The notes under the pieces: model-generated
What the model was told of the DNA's origin: nothing
The model's input: the letters and a program-made list of their open reading frames with translations, nothing else
Databases searched by the model: none
Assembly (NCBI GenBank): GCA_016125475.1
Contig: WGLR01000015.1
Location: forward strand, 26,089-90,088
Length of the DNA: 64,000 nucleotides
Source of the DNA: Betaproteobacteria bacterium
Lineage (GTDB): Bacteria; Pseudomonadota; Gammaproteobacteria; Burkholderiales; Ga0077523
Direction of reading: 5' to 3'
Program-made: the position numbers and the translations under genes
Part shown: positions 33,809 through 42,525 of the stretch, in pieces
How positions within the stretch are numbered: position 1 is the stretch's first letter
Layout: the number at the start of each line of letters is the position of its first letter

Positions 33809-33895
33809 GATGATTCTCCCATTCAGGGGGTTGCAGGTGAATCCAATCCAGGCCGCGAGGCCCTGACTCTCCAGTGCGCAATCTGTAATAACCAG

Positions 33896-33910
33896 CTACG
33901 CATTGCGTAG
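33896..33910. promoter_or_regulatory. Inverted repeat in the mddA-like/hxlR divergent region
   Basis: CTACGC-ATT-GCGTAG is a perfect palindrome 15 bases upstream of the HxlR start and about 90 bases upstream of the methyltransferase start. Its position suits an HxlR-family operator. Binding is inferred from location only. Confidence 0.45.
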
Positions 33911-33925
33911 TTGCCCGGAGGCGGC

Positions 33926-34645
33926 ATGCTGAGATACGGCCAGTTTTGCCCGATCGCCAAGGCGAGCGAGTTGCTCGGCGAGAAGTGGACGGTGTTGATC
34001 GTTCGTGAACTGCTGCTGGGGACCAGACGCTTCAACGACTTTCAGCGCGCGATATCGTTGATCTCACCGACCGTGCTCGCGAAGCGGCTGAAGACACTGG
34101 AAGAACAGGGCGTGGTATTTCGGAAGACGGTCGCCGGCGGACGGTCGGCCGAGTATCACCTCACGCCCGCCGGAAAGGAACTTCACCAGATCATCGCAGA
34201 GCTCGCGGTATGGGGCATGCGTTGGGCGCGCGGGCAGATGGAAGAATCCGAGCTCGATGTCGAACTGCTGATGTGGGACATCGGCCGTCGCATCGACCGC
34301 GAGGCCCTGCCGGGCGGGCGGGCCGTGATTCGCTTCAGCTTTCCCCAGCTCAGGAGCTATCGCGACTGGTGGGTGGTCGTCGACGAGAGTGGCGCCGATC
34401 TGTGTACGAAGAACCCCGGCAAGGACGTCGACCTGCACGTGGTGGGTGACCTGCGCGCGCTCATCGAGGTGTGGATGTGCGACATCACTCTGAGTCAGGC
34501 CAAGGCGTCGGGCAAGCTGACGCTGGTCGGCTCCCCACTGTATTCACGCACCATGAAGAACTGGTTCATGCTGAACAATGCGCGGGAACTCATGCGGGAA
34601 CCGCACATCGCCGAGAGGCTGTCGAATGCGCCGCGGCCGCGATGA
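33926..34645 (+). CDS. HxlR-family transcriptional regulator with C-terminal extension
   Basis: 239 aa from the ATG at 33926 with GGAGG 4 bases before. Residues 1-100 are an HxlR winged helix: CPIAKASELLGEKWTVLIVR, RRFNDFQRAISLISPTVLAK and RLKTLEEQGVVFRKT with the wing GGRSAEYHLTPAGKELH. The remaining about 135 residues (WWVVVDESGADLCTKNPGKD) form an SCP2-like sterol-carrier-type fold seen in longer HxlR proteins, which may sense a hydrophobic ligand. It diverges from the MddA/SnoaL operon, which it probably controls. Confidence 0.88.
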   Translation: MLRYGQFCPIAKASELLGEKWTVLIVRELLLGTRRFNDFQRAISLISPTVLAKRLKTLEEQGVVFRKTVAGGRSAEYHLTPAGKELHQIIAELAVWGMRWARGQMEESELDVELLMWDIGRRIDREALPGGRAVIRFSFPQLRSYRDWWVVVDESGADLCTKNPGKDVDLHVVGDLRALIEVWMCDITLSQAKASGKLTLVGSPLYSRTMKNWFMLNNARELMREPHIAERLSNAPRPR

Positions 34646-34823
34646 CGAGGTTGTCTGGCCGTCGAACGCCAGCCGTCAGCGTCCAGTGTGTCCGCAACGA
34701 ACGATCTGAAGGGGTTCGCTGCCCCGCAGACAGGCGGGTGAACGTCGTCGACCGGATCCGGTTGCCAGCTCGCCTGTCCTGCGCGACGGTTTCAGCAGCC
34801 TGCGATCCATGTTTGAGAAAGGC

Positions 34824-36665
34824 TCACGCAGCGCTTCGTCTGGCCACGGTCTGCGAAGCGATCACGAGCGCGATCATGATCGCACCGGCAATGTCGGTAG
34901 CGACCCCCGGCTTGATCAGCGCGAAGGCGGCGCCGACGAGCAGGACGCGCTGCCACATCGTGGCGTTCCTCAGGAAATATCCAGACAGACCACCCGCGAG
35001 GCAGACCACTCCCACGATCGCGGTGACCGCCGCGAGCGTGATTCTGGCGGGTGAACCGATCATGAGCAGGGCGGGCCCGAACACGAACATGAAGGGCACG
35101 ATGTATCCCGTCGCGCCGAGGCGCAGGGCCGCCCAGCTCGATTCCCAGAGGGCCGCGCGCGAGATGCCGTTCGCGGCGTAGACGGCCAGCGCGACGGGCG
35201 GCGTGATCGCGGACAGGATCGCGAAGTAGAACACGAACATGTGCGCGGCCTCGACCACGACGCCGAGCTTCACGAGCGCGGGCACGAGCAGGGCGGTCTG
35301 CATGATGTAGGCCGGTGCGGTGGGCATGCCCATGCCGAGCACGATACCCGCGATCATGGTGAGCACGAGGGCGACGATCAGGTGGCTTGCCGCGGCGTTC
35401 AGCACGAGGTCGGTGAACTCCAGTCCCAGCCCCGTGAGGTAGATCACCCCGATCACGATGCCCGCGCACGCGCACGAGAGTGCGACCGACACGGTGTTGC
35501 GTGCGCCGAACTCGAGCGCCTCGAGCAGGTTGCCGAGCCGGACGTACTGGCGCGTCGACCGACGCAGCAGTGCGGTGGGGATCGTCGACGCGATGCCGCA
35601 GAGCGCCGAGAACGGCGCGCTGTAGCCTGACATGAGCACACCCACGATCACGACGAGCGGGAGGAAAAGGTGCCCGCGCTCCCTCAGGACGGTTCCGAGC
35701 CGGGGCAGGTCGGCACGCGGCAGCCCCTTCATGCCGAGCCGGCGGGCCTCGAAGTGCACGGTCATGAATACCGAGAGGTAATAGAGCACTGCCGGCAGCA
35801 GCGCGAAGCTCGCGACCGTGAGGTAGCTGATGCCGAGGAACTCCGCCATGATGAAGGCGGCGGCGCCCATGATCGGAGGCATGATCTGGCCGCCCGTCGA
35901 CGCGACGGCTTCCACCGCCCCCGCGAACGCGGGGGAATAGCCGATGCGCTTCATGAGCGGGATCGTGAACGTTCCCGTCGTCATCACGTTCGCGACCGCG
36001 CTCCCGGACACCGTGCCGAACATGCCGCTCGTGATGCACGCGACCTTCGCGGGACCGCCGGCGGAGTGGCCCGCGAGACTCATCGCGAAATCCATGAAGA
36101 GCTGGCCCGTCCCCGTTCGCTCCACGAGTGCACCGAACAGGATGAAGAGCATCACGTACGTGGCCGACACGTAGAGCGGAATGCCGAAGATGCCCTCGGT
36201 GCCGAGGTACATCTGTTCCGCGAGCTGGGGGAGACTCGCCCCCGCCGGCCCCACCGCGTAGAGCAGGAAGGCGAGTGCGGTGAGCGGCAGCGTGAGGCCC
36301 ACCACCCGACGGGTTCCCTCGAGCACGAGCAGACAGGCACCCCCTGCCATGAACCAGTCGATGGTGCGCAGCGGGTCGACATACGCCATGCGGTTGATCA
36401 CGTAGTCGCGTTCGACCACGAGGTAACCGCAGACGACGACGGACGCCACCACCCAGACGATGTCGAGCCAGCCGGGGTGGTCCATCTCGCCGCTGCGGCG
36501 CGCGGGCATCATGAGGAACGCGAGCGCGAGCGCGAAGCCCAGGTGGACGCTGCGCAGCGTGAGGGCGTCCGGCGGGCCGTACCAGGCGATGAACAGGTGG
36601 AAACAGGACATCGCGACGCTCACGATCGCGATCGCCCATCCGGCGGGAGTCAGTCGTCTGGTCAT
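34824..36665 (-). CDS. TAXI-type TRAP transporter, fused permease subunit
   Basis: 613 aa with many membrane segments. Family features of the 4TM-12TM fused permease are GMFGTVSGSAVANVMTTGTF, EAVASTGGQIMPPIMGAAAF, GMGMPTAPAYIMQTALLVPA and FAILSAITPPVALAVYAANG. It lies downstream of the TAXI binding-protein gene and completes the system. TAXI TRAPs take up dicarboxylates or glutamate-like acids using an ion gradient; this ligand is unknown. The start ATG at 36665 has only a weak RBS. Confidence 0.92.
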   Translation of the reverse strand: MTRRLTPAGWAIAIVSVAMSCFHLFIAWYGPPDALTLRSVHLGFALALAFLMMPARRSGEMDHPGWLDIVWVVASVVVCGYLVVERDYVINRMAYVDPLRTIDWFMAGGACLLVLEGTRRVVGLTLPLTALAFLLYAVGPAGASLPQLAEQMYLGTEGIFGIPLYVSATYVMLFILFGALVERTGTGQLFMDFAMSLAGHSAGGPAKVACITSGMFGTVSGSAVANVMTTGTFTIPLMKRIGYSPAFAGAVEAVASTGGQIMPPIMGAAAFIMAEFLGISYLTVASFALLPAVLYYLSVFMTVHFEARRLGMKGLPRADLPRLGTVLRERGHLFLPLVVIVGVLMSGYSAPFSALCGIASTIPTALLRRSTRQYVRLGNLLEALEFGARNTVSVALSCACAGIVIGVIYLTGLGLEFTDLVLNAAASHLIVALVLTMIAGIVLGMGMPTAPAYIMQTALLVPALVKLGVVVEAAHMFVFYFAILSAITPPVALAVYAANGISRAALWESSWAALRLGATGYIVPFMFVFGPALLMIGSPARITLAAVTAIVGVVCLAGGLSGYFLRNATMWQRVLLVGAAFALIKPGVATDIAGAIMIALVIASQTVARRSAA

Positions 36666-36710
36666 GCGAAGGGGTCCGCGCAGTCGTGGTCGGGTCTGGG
36701 CGATGCGACT

Positions 36711-37649
36711 TCAGTGCACGCCGTGGTCGTGGTACCAGCGCACGGCGCCAGGATGCATCGGCACGCCGATGTCCACGCTCATGCTGAGGGGTGTCGCGTG
36801 CTTGAGCGCTCTCGCGATCGATGCGAGATCGCCGAGACCGTCGTGGATGCTGTCGAGGATCCCGTAAACGATGTCGTCGTCGAGATCACAGCGCGCGATG
36901 AAGTGTGTCCAGTATCCGACCGTGGCCGCCGGTCGGTCCTGCTTCGGATAGGTGCCGGCCGGGATCACGACGGGCCGGTAGCCGGGGTTCAGTTCGCGCA
37001 TGCGCTCGATACCGTCCTGGGGGATCGACACCACGTTGATGTCGCGCGCGCTCGCGAGATCCATCACGGCACCGGACGGGATGGACGTGCCGACCGTGAA
37101 GATGTCCGCATTGCCGTCCTTCATGAGCGTGACGGAGTCGGTGTACGAACCGTAGTTGACGCGGCCCATGTCGCGATAGCTCATGCCGAAGGCCTCGAGC
37201 AGATGGGCCGTGATGGCCTCGCCCGTGTTGCCGCGCTTCTGTATCGCGAGCGAGCGGCCCTTGAACTGGGACGGATCGGTGAGACCCGAGGAGCGCAGCG
37301 TGATGATCTGGAAGTACTGCGGGTAGAGGGTCGCGACGTTGCACACGTGCGTGGCCTTCTCCCTGAACGGCGGCTGCGCGTTCAGCGCGTCGACCGTCGA
37401 GACGGAATTCGCGAAGCCGATCTGCGCCTGCCCTCGTTCGACGGCGAGCACGTTCGCGATGCCGCCGCCGGGCATCACCTGCACCGACACGCCCTTCATG
37501 TGGGCCTCGATGATGCTCTTCAGTGCACCGGCGAGCGGGTACCAGGAGCCGCCCTGCGGACCGGACACGAGCTTGATCCGATCCGACGACGGGGAACACG
37601 CGCTCAGCAACACGGCCAGGCAGGCCGCAAGGATTCTGCGATGCAGCAA
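36711..37649 (-). CDS. TAXI-family TRAP solute-binding lipoprotein
   Basis: 312 aa if begun at the TTG at 37649, which has GGAG 9 bases upstream and gives a compact lipoprotein signal (HRRILAACLAVLLSAC). The alternative GTG at 37718 would add 23 residues. The TAXI fold shows IKLVSGPQGGSWYPLAGALK, SVQVMPGGGIANVLAVERGQ and QIGFANSVSTVDALN. It binds substrate in the periplasm for the permease downstream. The C-terminal histidines (GAVRWYHDHGVH) are unusual but may be chance. Confidence 0.88.
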   Translation of the reverse strand: MLHRRILAACLAVLLSACSPSSDRIKLVSGPQGGSWYPLAGALKSIIEAHMKGVSVQVMPGGGIANVLAVERGQAQIGFANSVSTVDALNAQPPFREKATHVCNVATLYPQYFQIITLRSSGLTDPSQFKGRSLAIQKRGNTGEAITAHLLEAFGMSYRDMGRVNYGSYTDSVTLMKDGNADIFTVGTSIPSGAVMDLASARDINVVSIPQDGIERMRELNPGYRPVVIPAGTYPKQDRPAATVGYWTHFIARCDLDDDIVYGILDSIHDGLGDLASIARALKHATPLSMSVDIGVPMHPGAVRWYHDHGVH

Positions 37650-37747
37650 GAGGACCGTCTCCGTGATGGCCGCGCCACGGGAATCCCGTGTGCGAGCGGG
37701 CAGGGCGCACCGTAGCACGCGCCCCCGGGCCGCTCAAGGCACGGGAA

Positions 37748-39229
37748 TCACGAGAGGATCGCCGCGAGATCGACGGAAGGATAGAAACGCGCGAGCACTT
37801 CCGTCGCGCAGGCCTCCATCTCTGCGCCGAGCGCTCTCGCGAGTTCCACGTCTTCGCGTTCGTCGCGCAGTGACCAGAGGTGTGCGAAGGTCTCGCCGCG
37901 GCTCGCGAGCACGCTCGATACGGCATCCTCCCAGTGGGCGGGATGTTCGGACTCCGACCACTGCCCGCGTCCGCGTCCGTAGTGGGCGACGGCGAGATAG
38001 GCGAGCAGCGCCGACGCGGCAAGGCGATCCAGCATCGCGTCGCTCCAGCGCACGGCGCTCACCTCCGTGCCGCGCACGACGTTGTACCCGTGTGCGATTC
38101 CTGCTGCGCCGAGCGCACCGACCACACCGCCCGCGAGGAGGCCGGCGCCGAAGGTCATGCCGCCGGCAGCCAGATCGGCCTTGAGGCCGGTGAGGGCCCC
38201 CGTGACGATCCCGCCTAACAGCGCCGCGCGACCCTCGCTCACGGGCTCGCTGATCGCGTAGTGCTCCGCGAGTCGCGCAAGGATCTCTCCGCGCGCCTGC
38301 CCCGAGAGGTCGTGCAGCGCGATGAGCCGGTCGGTGCTCTCGCGCAGGCGGCGATCGAGCCGTTCCGCGAGCGCCTGCATGCCACGTTTCCTGGGCGTGT
38401 CCGCGGCGTCACGTCCGAGCCCCAGCGCGCTGCCGAGGTCCCGGAGCTGTCCGCGCAGGCCCTCCTCCGGGATCGGCTCGCGGTCGAGCGCTGCGGCCGC
38501 GAGACGGTCGCCGAGTTCGCGCATGGACGCCGCGAACACCGTGCGCCGACGCGTGAGCCACGTCGCCCGAAGCCGCGCGAACGCGACGCGGGCAGATTCG
38601 TCGGGCAGCGCGTCGAGGATGGTGTCGAACAGCCGGATCTCCTGCACCCAGCATCGCGCGAATGCATCGAGAGGCAGCACCGCGCGGACACATTTCCGGG
38701 ACGACAACTGCTGGTGCCAGCGGCGGACGTCGTCTTCCTCGTCCCGAACGGGCCGCGGGGCACCGAGCTGGTTCAGGAGCACGACGACCGGCCGGCCGAT
38801 CCACTCCAGTACGCGCATCTCGGGATCGACATAGCCGGCGCTGGCAGGGTCCTCGGAGGCGTTCACGAGATAGAGGACGAGGTCCGCCTGTTCGCGGACA
38901 TTGCGCACGGCCTGCTGGCTCGACCAGAGCGGTCGGTCGCGGAATCGGTCCCAGACCTGACTCAGCAGCCAGACGATCGGACTGCCGGCCCCTTCGAGGC
39001 GCCGGGCCAGGCGGACGCTGTCGCCGAATCCCGGCGTGTCCCAGAGCACGAGACGGTCACCGTCCGGTGACTCGACGAGCACGAACGATTCGGCCACGTC
39101 CGTCACGTGCGGCTCGTCGCGCACGACGCCGACGTCCCGTCCGAGGAGGGTGCGGGCCAGCGTGGTCTTGCCGGCATTGGTGTGGGAAACGAGGCTGAGC
39201 GCCACCGTTCGCGCGGAAGACTGGCTCAT
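37748..39229 (-). CDS. GTPase of the DUF3482 family
   Basis: 493 aa. G1 is SHTNAGKTTLARTLL, G3 is LWDTPGFGDS and G4-like NQLG (VVLLNQLGA), so it is an Era-type P-loop GTPase. The C-terminal DUF3482 part holds a glycine-rich pair of membrane-like helices (LLGGIVTGALTGLKADLAAG, GAGLLAGGVVGALGAAGIAH). The usual partner DUF2868 is encoded 811 bases upstream on the same strand, with a tautomerase gene between them. Function is unknown; membrane association is likely. Confidence 0.85.
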   Translation of the reverse strand: MSQSSARTVALSLVSHTNAGKTTLARTLLGRDVGVVRDEPHVTDVAESFVLVESPDGDRLVLWDTPGFGDSVRLARRLEGAGSPIVWLLSQVWDRFRDRPLWSSQQAVRNVREQADLVLYLVNASEDPASAGYVDPEMRVLEWIGRPVVVLLNQLGAPRPVRDEEDDVRRWHQQLSSRKCVRAVLPLDAFARCWVQEIRLFDTILDALPDESARVAFARLRATWLTRRRTVFAASMRELGDRLAAAALDREPIPEEGLRGQLRDLGSALGLGRDAADTPRKRGMQALAERLDRRLRESTDRLIALHDLSGQARGEILARLAEHYAISEPVSEGRAALLGGIVTGALTGLKADLAAGGMTFGAGLLAGGVVGALGAAGIAHGYNVVRGTEVSAVRWSDAMLDRLAASALLAYLAVAHYGRGRGQWSESEHPAHWEDAVSSVLASRGETFAHLWSLRDEREDVELARALGAEMEACATEVLARFYPSVDLAAILS

Positions 39230-39564
39230 GGACGTGAATGCGGGGCGGAGGCGATCAGTTGCGCGATCTGCGCTCCGAGGTGCCGTGCGGTGTCATCGCG
39301 ACTCAACGCAGTTCCCCTCTGGTCCGCATTTCTCGCAGGGGCACGGGACGGGTGCGCGTTCAGGTCGAGGCAGCCCCGGCCCGGGCCTCGGGTCGATATC
39401 GGACACGTCGGCGAGACGGAAATGCCGGGAGTGGCTGGCCGGAACGCGCCAGCACCCGTGCAGCCCGTTGTTCGATCGAGCGCGAGTGGCGCTCTCGCGC
39501 GGCGCTGGCTGATCCGTCGGTTGCCGTTGCATGGGGGCGGCCTGTGAGAATCGCGGGCCGGTGT
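39230..39564. other. Non-coding or weakly coding gap between GTPase and tautomerase genes
   Basis: A leftward frame from an ATG at 39532 to 39293 would encode 79 aa ending in a cysteine cluster (VPCPCEKCGPEGNC), but it has no RBS and no recognised family. I see no other gene, terminator or repeat in these 335 bases. Treat as intergenic unless transcripts show otherwise. Confidence 0.3.
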
Positions 39565-39936
39565 CTAGGCGATCGGCGGATCCGGAAGGCGTTTGCCGCC
39601 CCGGAAGATGAACTTCGGGTCGTATTCGAGCAGACCGACCTCGACATGGTCTGGGTCTTCGCCGGTGGTAGTCGTCCAGATGTCGCTGACCCGCTTCACC
39701 AGCATGGCCTTGGCTTCGTCGGATCGACCTCCTCGGATGTTGCACATGATGAGCGTGTCGGAACCGAACTCTCCTCCGACGAAACTGCTTTCGCCCGGGA
39801 TGTCGTTGAACACCACGCTGATGATCGCCCGATCCGACCCGATCGTGGCGTGCACCGCTTCGGTGATCTGTCTGGCGATGCTGCGCTTGGTCTCGACGTT
39901 CTTCCCGGCCCGTGTCGTGCAAACGATTATCGGCAA
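39565..39936 (-). CDS. Tautomerase-superfamily protein (4-oxalocrotonate tautomerase-like)
   Basis: 123 aa. The start is TTG at 39936 with GGAGG 9 bases upstream, followed by Pro-2, the catalytic N-terminal proline after Met removal (MPIIVCTTRAGKNVETKRS). AIISVVFNDIPGESSFVGGE and DIWTTTTGEDPDHVEVGLLE match the longer single-chain tautomerase group that includes dehalogenase- and decarboxylase-like members. The substrate is unknown. Its place between DUF3482 and DUF2868 genes looks inserted, yet it is on the same strand. Confidence 0.82.
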   Translation of the reverse strand: MPIIVCTTRAGKNVETKRSIARQITEAVHATIGSDRAIISVVFNDIPGESSFVGGEFGSDTLIMCNIRGGRSDEAKAMLVKRVSDIWTTTTGEDPDHVEVGLLEYDPKFIFRGGKRLPDPPIA

Positions 39937-40040
39937 GGTTCGTGTCCTCCTGGAAAGGCGCTGTGGGCGCGTTCAGGTCATGTCCGGGCGGATCTTACCG
40001 TCACTGTTCCGCCTTCCACGTGTCCGGTGTCGCGGGCGGC

Positions 40041-41501
40041 TCAGGTGGCACGACTGGCGTCGAGCGCGTCCTGCAGCGCGCTCTCGAGATTCGACACGTC
40101 GTCCGGATCCAGTTCGCAGAACACCGGCACGCACGCATGGCCGGCCAGCATGCGCCGCCAGGCGGCACGGCGCTCGTCCCTGCGTGCCGGGTCGTGCCTG
40201 AACCGTGCCTGGAACGCGGACTCGTCGACGACCGCGACGAGCGGCGAGCGCCCGGCAAGGTGTTGCGCGATACGTGCCACGAATGCGCCCTGGTTCTCGG
40301 CCTCGGGTGTCGCCGTGAGGGCGAACAGCGCGACGACGAGGGCGACCGGCTGCGCCGGCAGCGCGCGGAGGTCCAGTTCGTCCTCCATGCCGAACGCGGT
40401 CGTTTCCGCCACGGTCAGCTTCGTGTCGTGCCCGAACACCTGTTGGAGGCCAGCCTGCAGGGCCAGCGTCATCCCGGGCGTGACGCCGAGCCCGTAGGGA
40501 AGGACGCGGACTTCCGCGGCCTCGCCGAGGTGGGCCCGGGAGAGCCGCTGGAAGTAGGGGGCGTCCAGGGAAACCGGAAAGCGGGTTGCGAGCACATGCT
40601 CGCGCCATCGGTCCGCCACGGCGAGCAGGGTGCGCGGCAGCACCACGACGAGCGCGATGGTGATCGCGTAGAGGTGGATCCAGAGCGCGGCGTTCTCGCC
40701 GGGGCCGGCCGCGACGCGCAGCCGTTCGAGGTGGGGAATGTCCGGCAGCGCGATGCCGGCCAGGTGTGCCGCGGGGCCGAGAACGATACCCAGCAATTCG
40801 CTCACGCCGCGTGCGTCGAGGAACGTGCTTTCCCAGCCCGCGCGGTATTCGAGCGCGAGGCCGCGCACGTAGAGGCCCGCGAGCACGCCTGCTGCGAAAG
40901 CTGCGGCGGCCACGTGCAATACGCGCGCGACCCGGGCACGCGTGAGGCTGGCGCTGCGCACCGCCCAGTCACGAAGGAATGCCGCGGACGCGGGGACGGT
41001 CCCGCCGTCGGTCGTGCCGGCTGCAGCGCGAAATCCGAGACCGAGGACGCGGACCACGCGGGCGAGCGGCCCGGGCGGTTGCGCGTCGCCCCGCCCGGCA
41101 CGCATGAGGGCGTGGATCGCGAGTGCCGCGTAGACGGCCAGGTTCCATGCGAGGAGCGCGAGCACCGGCGGGGCGAGGATGTTGATGTGCCTGCCGGAGC
41201 CGACGACATCGAATGCCGCGCCCGCCAGCAGCCCGGCCATGGCGATCAGCCAGCCCGCCCAGGGTCGCCACGTCGTCGCGGCGAGCAGTCGGCGGATGCG
41301 CGGTTCGCGCTGCAGGAGGCGTTCCACACCCAGTGCGGCGCGGCGGGCGAGGAACGTCCCCGCATCCGCGTGCTCGCCTTCGATCTCGGCGGCGGCCCGG
41401 CTCGCCCAGGCCCTGTCCTCGTCGGTCCACTGCGAGGTCGCGGGACGTTGCGTTTCCCAGGCTTGCAGGAGCAGGAGGTTGCGGGCGGCGCGTTCGTTCA
41501 T
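40041..41501 (-). CDS. DUF2868 membrane protein
   Basis: 486 aa from the ATG at 41501. At least four membrane segments are visible (WAGWLIAMAGLLAGAAFDVV, ILAPPVLALLAWNLAVYAAL, VARVLHVAAAAFAAGVLAGL, YAITIALVVVLPRTLLAVAD) followed by a soluble C-terminal domain. DUF2868 proteins are almost always encoded with a DUF3482 GTPase, suggesting a membrane GTPase complex. The pair is separated here by the tautomerase gene. Function is unknown. Confidence 0.83.
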   Translation of the reverse strand: MNERAARNLLLLQAWETQRPATSQWTDEDRAWASRAAAEIEGEHADAGTFLARRAALGVERLLQREPRIRRLLAATTWRPWAGWLIAMAGLLAGAAFDVVGSGRHINILAPPVLALLAWNLAVYAALAIHALMRAGRGDAQPPGPLARVVRVLGLGFRAAAGTTDGGTVPASAAFLRDWAVRSASLTRARVARVLHVAAAAFAAGVLAGLYVRGLALEYRAGWESTFLDARGVSELLGIVLGPAAHLAGIALPDIPHLERLRVAAGPGENAALWIHLYAITIALVVVLPRTLLAVADRWREHVLATRFPVSLDAPYFQRLSRAHLGEAAEVRVLPYGLGVTPGMTLALQAGLQQVFGHDTKLTVAETTAFGMEDELDLRALPAQPVALVVALFALTATPEAENQGAFVARIAQHLAGRSPLVAVVDESAFQARFRHDPARRDERRAAWRRMLAGHACVPVFCELDPDDVSNLESALQDALDASRAT

Positions 41502-41699
41502 CCGAAAGGCAGGAAATCGGCAGGACGTGGCACCGTAGCACCCACGGCGCGTGGCTGTCACGGAGGACCACGAAACAGGATGTCGCACGGCCGCGGAAAC
41601 CGGATAATGCGGCAGACATCGGCACTGCCATCCTGTGGCCGGCGCACGGGGCATGTCGTGCGGCTGGCCCGATCCTGCCTCGAAGGGAGCCTCGCACAC

Positions 41700-42479
41700 A
41701 TGCGCGTCCGGAAACGCTGTCTCGTCTCGCTGACCCTGTCCATTGCCGGAATCCTCGCGGGCCCTGCCGCCCACGCCCAGCTCCGGGCGAGTGTCGGCAG
41801 CGAATTCTTCTCCTGGACCGAGGACACGTCGCCCGAGGTCCGGGAGCGTGGCGGCCTGCTCGCGTTCACGCTCGAGTACACGCAGCGCCGGGACCGCGGG
41901 TTGCTGGGAGCCTATCGCGGCAAGCTCTACTTCGGGTCGGTCCACTACGAGGGCGCCGAACTGTTCCCGCCGTTCACGCCGGTGGTGTCCACCACGGAAT
42001 ATCTCGGGACGAGTCAGGAGGCGCAGGCGCGCTACCGGTTCGCGGTGGGACAGCAGCGTGCGGTCGACATCGTGGCCGGGCTCGGCGTGGACCTCTGGGA
42101 GCGCAAGCTCAGCGCATCGCAGAAGGAGGACTACGTGATCGGCTACGGTCGCCTGGGCGTCGAGACCGAGCGCGACGGAGAGGGGTGGATCGTCGGCGCC
42201 GGGATCAAGTATCCGTTCTACACGTGGGAGGACGCCCACCTGACCGACATCGGCTTCCTCACGAACCCGACCCTCACGCCGGGCAAGGACGTGTCTCCCT
42301 ATCTGCAGGTGGGCTACCGCTTCGACCCGATGGCCGTGATCTTCTACGTGGACAGTTTCCGCTTCTCGCAGTCGGCGGCCGAACCCGTGACGCACGCCAC
42401 GCAGGGCCCCCAGTACATCTATCAGCCCGCGAGCACGCGTTACTCGGCGGGCTTGCGCCTGCGCTTCGACTTTCAGTGA
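41700..42479 (+). CDS. Outer-membrane beta-barrel-like secreted protein
   Basis: 259 aa from the ATG at 41700. The signal peptide (LVSLTLSIAGILAGPAAHA) is cut after AHA. The mature part has alternating strands rich in aromatic and glycine residues (LGAYRGKLYFGSVHYEG, SPYLQVGYRFDPMAVIFYVD) and ends RLRFDFQ, near the C-terminal aromatic pattern of outer-membrane barrels. No exact family is recognised. It stands alone, divergent from the DUF2868 gene. Confidence 0.75.
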   Translation: MRVRKRCLVSLTLSIAGILAGPAAHAQLRASVGSEFFSWTEDTSPEVRERGGLLAFTLEYTQRRDRGLLGAYRGKLYFGSVHYEGAELFPPFTPVVSTTEYLGTSQEAQARYRFAVGQQRAVDIVAGLGVDLWERKLSASQKEDYVIGYGRLGVETERDGEGWIVGAGIKYPFYTWEDAHLTDIGFLTNPTLTPGKDVSPYLQVGYRFDPMAVIFYVDSFRFSQSAAEPVTHATQGPQYIYQPASTRYSAGLRLRFDFQ

Positions 42480-42483
42480 GCCG

Positions 42484-42518
42484 GCCGCGCGTCGGGGCGC
42501 CCGCCCTCGACGCGCGGC
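42484..42518. terminator. Long hairpin between convergent genes
   Basis: GCCGCGCGTCG and CGACGCGCGGC form an 11-bp perfect stem, and inner G/C bases can extend it. It lies exactly between the stops of the outer-membrane protein (42479) and the hydrolase fusion (42526), fitting a bidirectional terminator. No T-tract is visible. Confidence 0.5.
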
Positions 42519-42525
42519 GCCCGAT

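Noticed and set aside
39293..39532. 79-aa leftward frame ending in a cysteine cluster (CPCEKCGPEGNC)
   Set aside because: No RBS, no recognised family and high-GC composition that opens frames by chance; kept only as part of the intergenic note.
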